From positions 57,674-121,673 of the forward strand of contig CAVZIE010000036.1 of NCBI GenBank assembly GCA_963775185.1: a DNA stretch of 64,000 nucleotides, read 5' to 3'. The notes beneath the pieces are model-generated. The model saw only the letters and a list, made by a program, of their open reading frames with translations. It was not told the origin of the DNA and did no database searches. The stretch comes from JAPSGB01 sp963775185 (lineage in GTDB: Bacteria > Myxococcota_A > Polyangia > Polyangiales > Polyangiaceae). Of this stretch, positions 17,520-25,262 are shown in pieces. The translations under genes were made by a program, and so were the position numbers. Each line of letters begins with the position of its first letter. The first letter of the stretch is position 1.

Positions 17520-19196
17520 TTATCCAATCAAGGAGCGCACCTGCCCCCAGATGACGTCCCAACGTTTCTCGATGTCGTTCTTGAACGCGAGCACCATCAA
17601 GCTGACCAGGATCACCATCCCGACCAGGTGCGCGACCTCTCGAACGCGCAGCGGGAGCGGTCTGCGGATGGCGGCTTCAATGGTGAAGAAGAGCAGGTGC
17701 CCGCCGTCGAGCACGGGGATCGGCAGCAGGTTGAGCAGGCCCAGGTTGATGCTGACCAGCGCCATCACCCACAGGAAGTAGTCCGGACCCTTGCGCCCCT
17801 CCTCGCCCGCCACCTCGAAGATCGTGATCGGGCCGGACAGCGACTTGAGGCTCACGCGCCCCTGGATGACGCGCACGATGATGACCAGCGTGAAGCGCGT
17901 CACGTCCACCGTCTCGTCCACGGCCTTGCTGAGCGCGTAGCGGATCGGCGACGGGTGATCGACGAATTTTTCCGGCGCGAGCGGCACCCAGTGCTGCACC
18001 CGCAGCACGTAGCGCGCGAAGCTCTGGCCGGTCTCGTCGGTGAAGTCCTCGCGCCGCATCTGGAACGTGCCGGAGTGCACGCGCCCGTCGGCGGCGCGCA
18101 GGTAGTCGATCCCGTGCGGCTGGTTCGGTGCCGCCAGCACGCGCTCGCGGAAGGTCGACCACGCCGGCACGCCCTCGTCGTCGAGCTTGAGGATCTTGTC
18201 GCCCTCGCGCAGCCCCGCCTTGTACAGATACGAGTCCTCGGGCACGACGGCGGCGTACAGATCCGCCAGCTCTATGCCGGTTCTTCCCGTAAAATCCGCG
18301 CCTTGGGGGTCCGGCGTGAGGGCGACGACGCCGGCCTCGTAGACGGCCATGTCCGCCAGCCCGCCGAGGGCGTCGGGCATGATGATCGGACGCACGTACG
18401 TCACCGGCACGGTCTCGCCGTGGTTTTCCTTGAGCACCGCGACCAGATCCATGTAGCGATGCACCGGCTTGCCGGCGACGTGCGTGACCACGTCGAAGGT
18501 GCGAAGCCCCGCGCGGTACGCCGGCGAGTCGGCATCGGGGATGCCGATCACCGCGGCCGGCGCGCTCGGCTGGATGCCGACCTCGCCCACGTGCTCGACG
18601 ACGTCGAGCTCGCGATGTTCCACCGTCTCTTCCGCCCTTACCTCGGTGTCGAGGTAGCGGTTGTCGCGGAACACCTTGAAGCGGATCGGCTTGCCGGGGT
18701 TCTTCGCGATGATGCGCTTGATCTCGTCGAAGGTCCCGACCTCCTCGCCGTTGACCTGCATGATGCGGTCGCCGGGCTCGAGCTTGCCCTCCGCGGGATG
18801 ACCCGGCAGCACCACGCCGACGGTCGGGGCGAGGAACGGACCCGAGCCGACGAACACCGAGAAGTAGAGCAGCACCGGGAACAGCAGGTTCATCACCGGC
18901 CCGGCCATCACGATCACGATGCGCTTGTAGACGGGCAGCGACTCGAACGTCCGGTTGCGGTCCTCCGGCAGGACGATGTCGCTCTTCGACGCCTCGAGCA
19001 TGCGCACGTAGCCGCCGAGCGGCAGGATCCCGATGCAGTACTCGGTCTCGCGCCCGCGCAGCTTGAGCAACTTCGGCCCGAAGCCCAGGCTGAAGGTCAG
19101 CACCTTCACGCCGAACGCCTTCGCGAACAGGAAGTGGCCCAGCTCGTGGACGAAGATCAGCGAGCTGATCAGGACGATGAAGTAGACGAGGTCCAT
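17520..19196 (-). CDS. rseP: RIP metalloprotease (site-2 protease)
   Basis: Membrane zinc protease that cleaves substrates within the membrane, such as anti-sigma factors and signal-peptide remnants. The first helix carries HELGH at residues 17-21, and the second active-site motif NLLPIPVLDGGH lies near residue 507. Between them are PDZ-like regions (VVLPGHPAEGKLEPGDRIMQVNG and later GLREGDKILKLDDEG). At 558 residues it is longer than the roughly 450-residue E. coli enzyme, with room for a third PDZ-like segment. Followed at once by rsmB. Confidence 0.92.
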   Translation of the reverse strand: MDLVYFIVLISSLIFVHELGHFLFAKAFGVKVLTFSLGFGPKLLKLRGRETEYCIGILPLGGYVRMLEASKSDIVLPEDRNRTFESLPVYKRIVIVMAGPVMNLLFPVLLYFSVFVGSGPFLAPTVGVVLPGHPAEGKLEPGDRIMQVNGEEVGTFDEIKRIIAKNPGKPIRFKVFRDNRYLDTEVRAEETVEHRELDVVEHVGEVGIQPSAPAAVIGIPDADSPAYRAGLRTFDVVTHVAGKPVHRYMDLVAVLKENHGETVPVTYVRPIIMPDALGGLADMAVYEAGVVALTPDPQGADFTGRTGIELADLYAAVVPEDSYLYKAGLREGDKILKLDDEGVPAWSTFRERVLAAPNQPHGIDYLRAADGRVHSGTFQMRREDFTDETGQSFARYVLRVQHWVPLAPEKFVDHPSPIRYALSKAVDETVDVTRFTLVIIVRVIQGRVSLKSLSGPITIFEVAGEEGRKGPDYFLWVMALVSINLGLLNLLPIPVLDGGHLLFFTIEAAIRRPLPLRVREVAHLVGMVILVSLMVLAFKNDIEKRWDVIWGQVRSLIG

Positions 19197-19249
19197 CGCG
19201 CGGGGGAAAAGGCGCGGCAGCGTAGCATGCGACCCGGGACCCGTGTAGC

Positions 19250-19747
19250 GTGCGGCCCGTGGGCGGAAGACCGACCAAGACCGTGTCCCGGTCTCGAGTC
19301 ACGATGCACCAGCTGATGATGCCCACGCACGCCAACGCGCTCGGCAACGTGCACGGCGGGCACGTGATGAAGCTGGTGGACGAAGCCGGCGGGATCGCGG
19401 CCATGCGCCACGCGCAGCGGCCTTGCGTCACCGTCGCGATGGACTCGATGACGTTCCACTCCGCGGTGCACGTGGGCGAGCTGATGAGCTGCGAGGCGCT
19501 GGTGTCGTACGTCGGCCGAACCTCGATCGAGGTGGAGGTCACGGTCACCGCGGAAAACCCCATCAGCGGCGAGACCACGCACACCAACTCCGCCACGCTG
19601 GTCTACGTGGCCCTCGACGACGCAGGGCGGCCGTGTGAAGTGCCGGGCCTCGAGCTGGAGACGGACGAAGAGCGCCGTCGCTGGCGACAGGCCGAGGAAC
19701 GGCAGACGGAGCGCCTCAGAGAAAGACGCGCCAGCATGCGCCCTTGA
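19250..19747 (+). CDS. Acyl-CoA thioesterase, hot-dog fold (BACH/YciA type)
   Basis: Hydrolyses acyl-CoA to free acid and CoA, probably cytoplasmic. One hot-dog domain shows the family signature NALGNVHGGHVMKLVDEAGG and then CVTVAMDSMTFHSAVHVGE, with the conserved Asp and the glycine-rich turn. A charged helical tail (EERRRWRQAEERQTERLRER) follows, as in other members. The start is GTG 19250; a second GTG at 19259 is possible. Divergent from rseP with a short shared promoter region. Confidence 0.9.
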   Translation: MRPVGGRPTKTVSRSRVTMHQLMMPTHANALGNVHGGHVMKLVDEAGGIAAMRHAQRPCVTVAMDSMTFHSAVHVGELMSCEALVSYVGRTSIEVEVTVTAENPISGETTHTNSATLVYVALDDAGRPCEVPGLELETDEERRRWRQAEERQTERLRERRASMRP

Positions 19748-19779
19748 CCTCTCGCGCTCGACGCGGTTCATCGGTCTCC

Positions 19780-21474
19780 ATGAAGCGTGTGACCTGGATC
19801 TGGCTCTTTTTGTCGCTGCTGCTCTCCGCGCGCGTCGCGAGCGCCGCCGCCCCGACCGATTGCGACACGCCGCGCAACGCCGCGGACTCGGTGTTCGGTT
19901 GGCTTCAGCCGTCGAGCTTCGAACCGGAAAAGGCCGCCCTGTGTCTCGACCCCGCCGGGCGCAGCCGCGCCGATCTCGCGAAGATCGCCCAGCACATCAA
20001 GACGATCTACGACGCCCGCGCGCTGCTCGTGGACATGTCGACGCTGAGCGACGCGCCGGACTGGACCAGCCCGGCCACGGGCCGTCAGGAGATCGCGCCG
20101 CATCCGGGCCTGCCCGACGTCGTGATCGCGCGACAGGGCGATGGCAAGTGGCGCTGGACGCGCGAGTCGCTCGACCGCATCGAGGACCTCTACGACGCAT
20201 CCTACGGCGCGCTCGACGACGCGCTGGTGTCGCACTTGCCGGAGTCCTTCCGCGGCAAGGTGTTCGGCGTACAGGTCTGGCAATACCTGGCGATCTTCCT
20301 GATCTTCATCCTGGCGTTGGTGCTCCGGAAGGTAATCCAGGTCGTCGTCACCAGCCGCGTACGGCACCTCGTCGAGAACATGGGTCAGGCGTGGGCGGCG
20401 CGCCTCGTCGACGTGTTCGCGTCGCCCGGCGCGACGCTGCTCACGGCGATCATGCTGCGGGTCGCCTACCCCGTACTACGCTTGCCGATCCGCGCCGCGC
20501 AGGTGATGAGCGTCGGCGTGCGCGTGCTGGTCGTGCTGTCCCTGGTGTGGGCGACGTACCGGCTGGTGGACGTCTTCGCCGACCGCCTGGCGCACAAGGC
20601 GGAAGCGACCGAGTCGAAGCTCGACGACCAGCTCGTTCCGCTGGTCCGCAAGTCGCTCAAGATCTTCACCGTCGCCGCCGGCGTGCTGTTCATCCTGCAG
20701 AATCTGAGCGTGAACGTCGGCTCGCTCCTGGCCGGCCTCGGCATCGGCGGCCTGGCCGTCGCCCTGGCCGCCAAGGACACGCTCGCGAACTTCTTCGGCA
20801 GCGTCATGATCTTCCTCGATCGCCCGTTCCAGATCGGCGACTGGGTCGCGCTCGGCGGCGTGGAGGGCGTCGTCGAGGAGGTCGGCTTCCGCTCGACGCG
20901 CATCCGCACTTTCTACAACTCGCTGGTGACGGTCCCGAACGCCAAGTTCACCGAGGCCAACATCGACAACCTGGGCGTGCGCGAGTTCCGGCGCACCAAC
21001 TTCACCGTCAACCTCACGTACGACACCACGCCGGAGCAGATGGAGGCTTTCGTCGAAGGCGTGCGCGCCGTGCTGCAGGCCAACCCGCACACACGCAAGG
21101 ACTACTACGAGGTCCACATGTCCGGCTTCGGTGCGTCGTCCCTGGACGTGATGGTGTACTTCTTCCTCAAGGTCCCCGGCTGGTCCGACGAGCTCCGCGA
21201 GAAGCACAACGTGCTGTTGGAGATCATGCGGCTCGCGCGCGACGTCGGCGTACACTTCGCGTTCCCGACCCAGACGCTGCACGTGGCGGAGGTCGCCGAA
21301 CCCGGCGCCGAACGCCGGCTGCCGGAGCCGTTGTCCGCGGACAAGCTCGCCCGCGTGATCGACGGCTTCGCCAAGGACGGCGAGCGCTCCAAGCCCGCGA
21401 CGCCCCTGCTCACGTCCGGCTATTATGCGGGCAACGAGCCGTCCATCCACCGCAACGAGGAGAGCGGCTCCTGA
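19780..21474 (+). CDS. MscS-family mechanosensitive ion channel
   Basis: ATG 19780 begins a signal peptide (MKRVTWIWLFLSLLLSARVASA). A periplasmic region of about 130 residues follows, then several membrane helices and the MscS core: pore helix GLGIGGLAVALAAKDTLANFFG and beta domain IFLDRPFQIGDWVALGG..GVVEEVGFRSTRIRTFYNSLVTVPNAKF (in parts). 564 residues, larger than E. coli MscS (286), closer to the YbdG/YnaI-like medium-size channels. Releases turgor on hypo-osmotic shock by family analogy. Confidence 0.92.
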   Translation: MKRVTWIWLFLSLLLSARVASAAAPTDCDTPRNAADSVFGWLQPSSFEPEKAALCLDPAGRSRADLAKIAQHIKTIYDARALLVDMSTLSDAPDWTSPATGRQEIAPHPGLPDVVIARQGDGKWRWTRESLDRIEDLYDASYGALDDALVSHLPESFRGKVFGVQVWQYLAIFLIFILALVLRKVIQVVVTSRVRHLVENMGQAWAARLVDVFASPGATLLTAIMLRVAYPVLRLPIRAAQVMSVGVRVLVVLSLVWATYRLVDVFADRLAHKAEATESKLDDQLVPLVRKSLKIFTVAAGVLFILQNLSVNVGSLLAGLGIGGLAVALAAKDTLANFFGSVMIFLDRPFQIGDWVALGGVEGVVEEVGFRSTRIRTFYNSLVTVPNAKFTEANIDNLGVREFRRTNFTVNLTYDTTPEQMEAFVEGVRAVLQANPHTRKDYYEVHMSGFGASSLDVMVYFFLKVPGWSDELREKHNVLLEIMRLARDVGVHFAFPTQTLHVAEVAEPGAERRLPEPLSADKLARVIDGFAKDGERSKPATPLLTSGYYAGNEPSIHRNEESGS

Positions 21475-21490
21475 GTGGGATTGGCTGGAA

Positions 21491-21515
21491 GCCGGTCCGG
21501 CGCGGAACCGCCGCG
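21491..21515 (+). repeat. Intergenic two-hairpin repeat, copy 3
   Basis: GCCGGTCCGGC plus CGCGG-AACCG-CCGCG, 16 bp after the MscS stop and just before the end of the convergent lipoprotein gene. The loop is five bases instead of four, with both stem arms kept. Confidence 0.75.
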
Positions 21516-21523
21516 CTCCGGGC

Positions 21524-21946
21524 TCACGGCTGCGCGCGCGTGAACTGGAGCGCCGGGACATGGACCTGCATGCTGCCGACGTAGAGCGCGCCGTCGAAGC
21601 GCAGCATGAACGGCTCGCCCGACTGGACGCGTGTCATGTCGAAGCGCACGTTCACCGCGTGGGAGCCGCCGGGCGGCACCACGTACGTCGTCGCGGTGCC
21701 GCCCGGGCTGCGCGGGAAGGTGCCGCCCTGGGTCTCCATCACGATCGCGTCGCGGTCGATCACCAGCGGTGCGGGCGACAGGTTCTTCACGCTCAGCTTG
21801 AAGATGTCGCCGTCGATCTCGCGCAGCGCGACGCGCGCCGCGCCGGGCGTCTCCGCGACGGAGCGTACCGGCTCTGCGGTGGGCTCCGTCGTGCAACCAA
21901 GGAGCAGGCCCGCAACGAGCACGAGCATCGGGACCGCACACCGCAT
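21524..21946 (-). CDS. Putative lipoprotein with Ig-like beta domain
   Basis: MRCAVPMLVLVAGLLLGC is a lipoprotein signal peptide. The mature part, about 120 residues, is predicted beta-rich (FKLSVKNLSPAPLVIDRDAIVMET, in parts; VPPGGSHAVNVRFDM; FMLRFDGALYVGSMQVHVPALQF) and resembles small intracellular- or Ig-like outer-membrane-anchored domains. No named family. Convergent with the MscS gene. Confidence 0.7.
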   Translation of the reverse strand: MRCAVPMLVLVAGLLLGCTTEPTAEPVRSVAETPGAARVALREIDGDIFKLSVKNLSPAPLVIDRDAIVMETQGGTFPRSPGGTATTYVVPPGGSHAVNVRFDMTRVQSGEPFMLRFDGALYVGSMQVHVPALQFTRAQP

Positions 21947-21975
21947 CGCCGACCCAGATTAGCACGCGCCGCTAC

Positions 21976-21995
21976 GATTCCGCGCCGGCCCGGCA
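21976..21995 (-). repeat. Intergenic two-hairpin repeat, copy 4 (half copy)
   Basis: Minus-strand orientation (plus strand GATTCCGCGCCGGCCCGGCA), upstream of the lipoprotein start at 21946. It has the central palindrome with one substitution and only one arm of the second hairpin. Confidence 0.6.
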
Positions 21996-22119
21996 GTCCT
22001 CGCCAATCGTCCCGAGGGGGCCACGCCGCCCAAGCGCAATCTTGACCGAGGTTTCGCGCTGGGCTCGGGATCTCGAGCGGCGCGTCCGCGCGCGCCGTGC
22101 ATGGCGCGATTCGTCCCAC

Positions 22120-22140
22120 GATGGTATTGTGACCACCATC
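22120..22140. promoter_or_regulatory. Inverted repeat abutting the Phd-DUF5678 start
   Basis: GATGGT and ACCATC form a 6-bp inverted repeat with a 9-base spacer, ending directly before ATG 22141. No ribosome-binding site is visible there. It could be an operator for autoregulation by the Phd-like protein or a hairpin that hides the start. An alternative GTG start at 22129 lies inside it. Confidence 0.4.
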
Positions 22141-22536
22141 ATGGCCACAAAATCCGTCGGCGTGCGCGAGCTGAAGGAGCAGGCCCCGAAGCTTGTCGAG
22201 CGGGCTGCGGCGGGCGAGCGCATCGTGATCACGCGCTATGGCAAGCCTGTTGCCGCATTGGGCCCCGCTGGTGACGAAGCGACGGCCGAAGGCCGACCCC
22301 GACTGCGAGCTTGGGAGCGCGAACGCAAGCGTTTCGACGAGATGCTCCCTGCCCTGCTCGACAAACATCGCGGCGAGTACGTCGCGATTTCCGGCGGCAA
22401 GCTCGTGGCAACCGGCGCGGACGCCGAGGTCGCCTATCGGCGTGCGCGCCGGAGGGTGAAAGACGCCACGATCTTCGTCGGCAGGGTCGGCGAACCACCA
22501 CCCGTCGTCGACATGCCGGGGTTCTCGATCGAATGA
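22141..22536 (+). CDS. Phd/YefM-like antitoxin domain fused to DUF5678-like domain
   Basis: 131 residues in two parts. Residues 5-45 (VGVRELKEQAPKLVERAAAG..IVITRYGKPVAALGP) are a Phd/YefM N-terminal DNA-binding and dimerisation domain. Residues about 62-131 (LPALLDKHRGEYVAISGGKLVATGADAEVA) match the DUF5678 pattern of a short beta domain with a GxYVAI core. The Phd toxin-binding tail is replaced by DUF5678. Its stop overlaps the start of the retropepsin gene (ATGA), so the products are probably made together. No classical toxin is adjacent. Function unknown; partner binding with the protease is inference. Confidence 0.8.
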   Translation: MATKSVGVRELKEQAPKLVERAAAGERIVITRYGKPVAALGPAGDEATAEGRPRLRAWERERKRFDEMLPALLDKHRGEYVAISGGKLVATGADAEVAYRRARRRVKDATIFVGRVGEPPPVVDMPGFSIE

Positions 22537-22928
22537 GGCAGCCGTACTCGCGCGAGTTTCATCCGCCCGCACCGGCGCTGTCCGTCGAGCTCCGGGCTCC
22601 CGGCGCGAGCGAATCGCGGCGGGTTCTTGGCAAGATCGATACAGGCGCCGACATCTGCGCGCTTCCAGCGAGCGCTGTCGCGGCGCTGGATCTTCCGCCC
22701 AGTCGCGTGGTTCGGGCCGCCGGCTCCGCAGGCGACCTTGCCGATGCGGTGGTGTATCGGGTCGCGCTGCGCGTTGCGGGCATCACGTTCCCGGACGTTG
22801 AAGCGCTGGCGACGCGCCGGGACTACGCCATCATCGGCCGCAACGTGTTGGCCGGGGTGGTGCTGCGACTCGACGGCCCGCGGGCGGTGCTCTCCGTCAC
22901 CAAGCCGCCGAAGCGACGCGTTCGCTGA
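22533..22928 (+). CDS. Retropepsin-like (clan AA) aspartic protease
   Basis: 131 residues with one retropepsin domain: the active-site loop KIDTGADICALP (DTGA), a flap-like region around AAGSAGDLADAVVYRV, and the second hydrophobic-Gly motif AIIGRNVL. Like retroviral and bacterial single-domain members it would act as a dimer. The start ATG overlaps the Phd-DUF5678 stop. No signal peptide, so it is likely cytoplasmic. Such small proteases are often encoded next to DUF5678 proteins (recollection, not checked). Confidence 0.85.
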   Translation: MRQPYSREFHPPAPALSVELRAPGASESRRVLGKIDTGADICALPASAVAALDLPPSRVVRAAGSAGDLADAVVYRVALRVAGITFPDVEALATRRDYAIIGRNVLAGVVLRLDGPRAVLSVTKPPKRRVR

Positions 22929-22959
22929 GCGCCGTTGCCATCGTCACTAGACGCCAAAG

Positions 22960-23363
22960 CGCCCCGCACCTGAGAAATCCCGTCATTCGGGTTTTCACCT
23001 GGGAAATCCCCTCATATCAACACAAAGACCAAAGCAACGGATTTTCGCTGCGGTCCCGACCCATGGGAATGGCACAGGAAGATCGGAAGGTCGGAAGACT
23101 TGGGGATGGAACGGACGAGGTGATCGGAGCGCCCGATTCACGAGGCGCAGGTCATCACCTGCCTACGTCTTTCCCGCCTACCGGTTGGTCTGCTCGTCAA
23201 CTTCAACGTCACCGCCCTGCGGAACGGCTTGCGACGGCTCACACCCGAACACCCCGAATCCTTGAAAACCTTCCGCTCTTCCGATCTTCCTGTGAAAACC
23301 CAAATGAGGGGATTCCTCAGGGTTTTCACACGAAGGGCGGAAGAACCGTTTGGGTTTGATTGA
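22960..23363 (+). mobile_element. Internally deleted GxxExxY gene bounded by inverted repeats
   Basis: Arms CACAGGAAGATCGGAAGGTCGG (23072 on; the first 20 bases are the key part) and its near reverse complement ending at about 23293 bound a core. In frame 2 the core encodes TDEVIGA, the start of a GxxExxY protein. It then jumps to frame 3 for IHEAQVITCLRLSRLPVGL and LVNFNVTALRNGLRRL, the end of the same family, with a stop at 23363. The roughly 60 middle residues are gone. Outer AT-richer inverted segments (GGTTTTCACC-like, 22970-23030 and 23300-23335) add a second layer of symmetry. No transposase is present. Confidence 0.7.
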
Positions 23364-23393
23364 AGTCGCTCACGCGTGGAAAGCTCTCGCCCC

Positions 23394-23786
23394 ATGCCCG
23401 GACCGGAACGCCTGGAGCGCCTGTTCGTGTACGGCACGTTGATGAGCGGCGAGCCGGGACACGGCGTACTCGCCGGCGCGCGCTTCGTCGGCGCGGCACG
23501 CACCCAGCCGCGCTACACGCTGGTCGAGCTCGGCGTCCACGCGGGGCTGCTCGAGAGCGGCAGCGCGGAGGTGGTCGGCGAGGTGTACGAGCTCGGCCGT
23601 CACCAGATGCTCGCGTGCGACAAGCACTGCGACCACCCCGCGCGCTTCCATCGCGCGCTGGTGGAGCTGTCGGACGGATCGCCTGCCTACGCGTACCTCG
23701 TCCACGCCGATCAGGCGCGCGCGCGGCGGCGCTTGCACGGCGGCGACTGGCGCCGGCGCTTCGCCCCGCGCGGCCGCGCACGCTGA
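23394..23786 (+). CDS. Gamma-glutamylcyclotransferase-like protein
   Basis: MPGPERLERLFVYGTLMSGEPGHG: the YGTL motif and following glycine turn are the substrate-binding loop of the GGCT-like fold. VVGEVYEL supplies the hydrophobic strand and the conserved Glu region. 130 residues, the usual size of a single domain. Such enzymes form 5-oxoproline from gamma-glutamyl amines, but substrate specificity cannot be read from the sequence. Isolated gene after the deleted GxxExxY element. Confidence 0.85.
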   Translation: MPGPERLERLFVYGTLMSGEPGHGVLAGARFVGAARTQPRYTLVELGVHAGLLESGSAEVVGEVYELGRHQMLACDKHCDHPARFHRALVELSDGSPAYAYLVHADQARARRRLHGGDWRRRFAPRGRAR

Positions 23787-23844
23787 TCGCGCGGCGCCGC
23801 CCCGCTACGGGAGCGCGCCGCGCGCCGCCGCGCACGCGGACCGC

Positions 23845-23871
23845 CGCGCGGGGTTCCGCGCCGGACCGGCA
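23845..23871 (-). repeat. Intergenic two-hairpin repeat, copy 5
   Basis: Full reverse-orientation copy: CGCGG-GGTT-CCGCG followed by CCGGACCGGC. Relative to copy 2 the loop differs while the stem is kept. Located 58 bp after the cyclotransferase stop. Confidence 0.78.
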
Positions 23872-23878
23872 GCCCACT

Positions 23879-23908
23879 TGACATGATTAACCATTGTGTT
23901 AATTGTTC
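23879..23908 (+). promoter_or_regulatory. Promoter and ArsR-type operator of the VOC-ArsR-SRPBCC operon
   Basis: TTGACA at 23879-23884 is a consensus -35 box. Overlapping and following it is a perfect inverted repeat, ATTAAC-6-GTTAAT (about 23886-23903), in an AT-rich island within very GC-rich sequence. It lies 40 bp before the first gene. The symmetry and position suit the ArsR-family repressor encoded second in the operon. Confidence 0.65.
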
Positions 23909-23942
23909 TTGCGAACAACAACTTCCAACGGAGATGCGCCCC

Positions 23943-24398
23943 ATGAAGCCTCCTCCTCCCGGCTGGCCCCGGATCTCGACCGCGATCTATTACGACGACG
24001 CGCGCCAAGCCATCGACTGGCTGTGCAACGCGTTCGGCTTCGAAGTCCAGCTGCTGGTCGAAGGCGATGGCGGCAGCGTCGAGCACTCGGAACTCGTGCT
24101 CGACGGCGGCCTGGTCATGGTGGGCGAGACGCGGAGCGAGAAGGCGGAGAAGTTTCCGTACCGGCGCTCGCCGAAGCAGGCCGGCGGTGCGAACACGCAG
24201 AACATGATGGTGTACGTGGATGACGTCGAGGCGCACTGCAAGCGCGCGCGCGACGCCGGCGCGACCATCGTCAAGGAGCCGACCACCACGGACTACGGCG
24301 AGGACTACTGGAGCGACCGCGGCTACGAGTGCGAGGACGTCGGCGGGCACCACTGGTGGTTTTATCAGCGGCTGCGCAGCCCGAAGCCGAAGTCGTGA
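23943..24398 (+). CDS. VOC (glyoxalase/bleomycin-resistance-like) protein
   Basis: ATG 23943 (MKPPPPGWPRISTAIYYDDA) has GGAG upstream. One VOC domain of about 130 residues: AIYYDDARQAIDWLCNAFGF, LVLDGGLVMVGETR, MMVYVDDVEAHCKRARDAGA and a final GHHWWFYQ strand. This C-terminal pattern is that of the PhnB/Glo_EDI_BRP-like group often found with ArsR-SRPBCC operons. Metal use cannot be settled. The stop overlaps the ArsR start (GTGA). Confidence 0.88.
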   Translation: MKPPPPGWPRISTAIYYDDARQAIDWLCNAFGFEVQLLVEGDGGSVEHSELVLDGGLVMVGETRSEKAEKFPYRRSPKQAGGANTQNMMVYVDDVEAHCKRARDAGATIVKEPTTTDYGEDYWSDRGYECEDVGGHHWWFYQRLRSPKPKS

Positions 24399-24736
24399 GC
24401 GATCTCGATCACACGCTTTCGGCGCTCGCCGATCCCACGCGGCGCGGCGCCGTCGATCTGCTGCGCCACGGCCCGCTCCGCGCCAGCGAGCTCGCGCGCG
24501 CGCTCGCCGCGAGCCGCCCCGCGATGAGCCGCCACCTCAAGGTACTGCGCGCGAGCGGGCTGGTGGAGCTCGCGCCGGAGGATCCGTCGGACGCGCGGGC
24601 GCGCTCGTATCGCCTTCGACGGCAGCCGTTCAGCGAGCTCGGCACGTGGCTCGAGGAGGTGGAGACGTTCTGGGGCGGGCAGCTCGCGGCGTTCAAGCAG
24701 CACGCCGAGAAGAAGCACCGGAAGAGCCGGCGATGA
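24395..24736 (+). CDS. ArsR-family winged-helix repressor
   Basis: The GTG start at 24395 overlaps the VOC stop. 113 residues with the typical LSALADPTRRGAVDLLRHGPLRASELARAL..SRPAMSRHLKVLRASGLVEL pattern (in parts), followed by FSELGTWLEEVETFWGGQLAAFK. This matches the ArsR subgroup that controls neighbouring SRPBCC genes and lacks metal-binding cysteines. It probably binds the inverted repeat at 23886-23903 and represses its own operon. The stop overlaps the SRPBCC start (ATGA). Confidence 0.9.
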   Translation: MSDLDHTLSALADPTRRGAVDLLRHGPLRASELARALAASRPAMSRHLKVLRASGLVELAPEDPSDARARSYRLRRQPFSELGTWLEEVETFWGGQLAAFKQHAEKKHRKSRR

Positions 24737-25227
24737 CGTCGGGGGACGCGGCGCGCGTCAGCGTGTTCGTCGCGGTCGCGCCGGAGGAAGCGTTCCACGT
24801 CTTCACGCACGAGATCGACCTGTGGTGGCGCACGGGCCCGAAGTTCCGCATCGCCGGGCGTCGGCGCGGTCGGCTCGTGTTCGAGGAAGGGCCGGACGGG
24901 CGTCTGTTCGAGACCGTCGAGCTGGCGTCGGGCCCGCGCAGCTTCGAGGTCGGTCGCGTGACGCTGTGGGAGCCGCCAACGCGCCTCGAGCTCGAGTGGC
25001 GGAACGTGAACTTCAAGCCCGGCCAGACGACGTTCGTCGAGGTCGCGTTCCAGCCCCAGGGAGACGGCACGCGGGTCACCGTCACGCACCGCGGCTGGAG
25101 CGCGTTGCCCGCCGACCACCCGGCGCGCCACGGCAACACCGGCGCGGCCATGAGTCGCATGATCGGCCTTTGGTGGGGCGAGCTCCTGACCGCGCTGAGG
25201 GAGCACGTCGCCGACGCGATCGGGTGA
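24733..25227 (+). CDS. SRPBCC (AHSA1-like) domain protein
   Basis: A helix-grip ligand-binding domain of about 164 residues: VSVFVAVAPEEAFHVFTHEIDLWW, then RVTLWEPPTRLELEWRN, TFVEVAFQPQGDGTRVTVTHRGWSAL and a C-terminal helix WWGELLTALREHV (read in parts). Third gene of the coupled VOC-ArsR-SRPBCC operon. It may bind a hydrophobic ligand or inducer; the ligand is unknown. Confidence 0.88.
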   Translation: MTSGDAARVSVFVAVAPEEAFHVFTHEIDLWWRTGPKFRIAGRRRGRLVFEEGPDGRLFETVELASGPRSFEVGRVTLWEPPTRLELEWRNVNFKPGQTTFVEVAFQPQGDGTRVTVTHRGWSALPADHPARHGNTGAAMSRMIGLWWGELLTALREHVADAIG

Positions 25228-25241
25228 TGCCGGACCGGCAT
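25227..25241. repeat. Intergenic two-hairpin repeat, copy 6 (core palindrome only)
   Basis: ATGCCGGACCGGCAT, the palindromic core with A/T caps, beginning on the last base of the SRPBCC stop and ending before the ABC1 gene. The second hairpin is absent. Confidence 0.55.
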
Positions 25242-25262
25242 CCTGCTACCTTCCCGGCCCGG

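Noticed and set aside
15831..19316. Very long plus-strand frame of more than 1,100 codons across the CBS, rsmB and rseP genes
   Set aside because: It is antisense to three genes with clear motifs, is Arg/Ala-rich, and reflects high GC content, not a gene.
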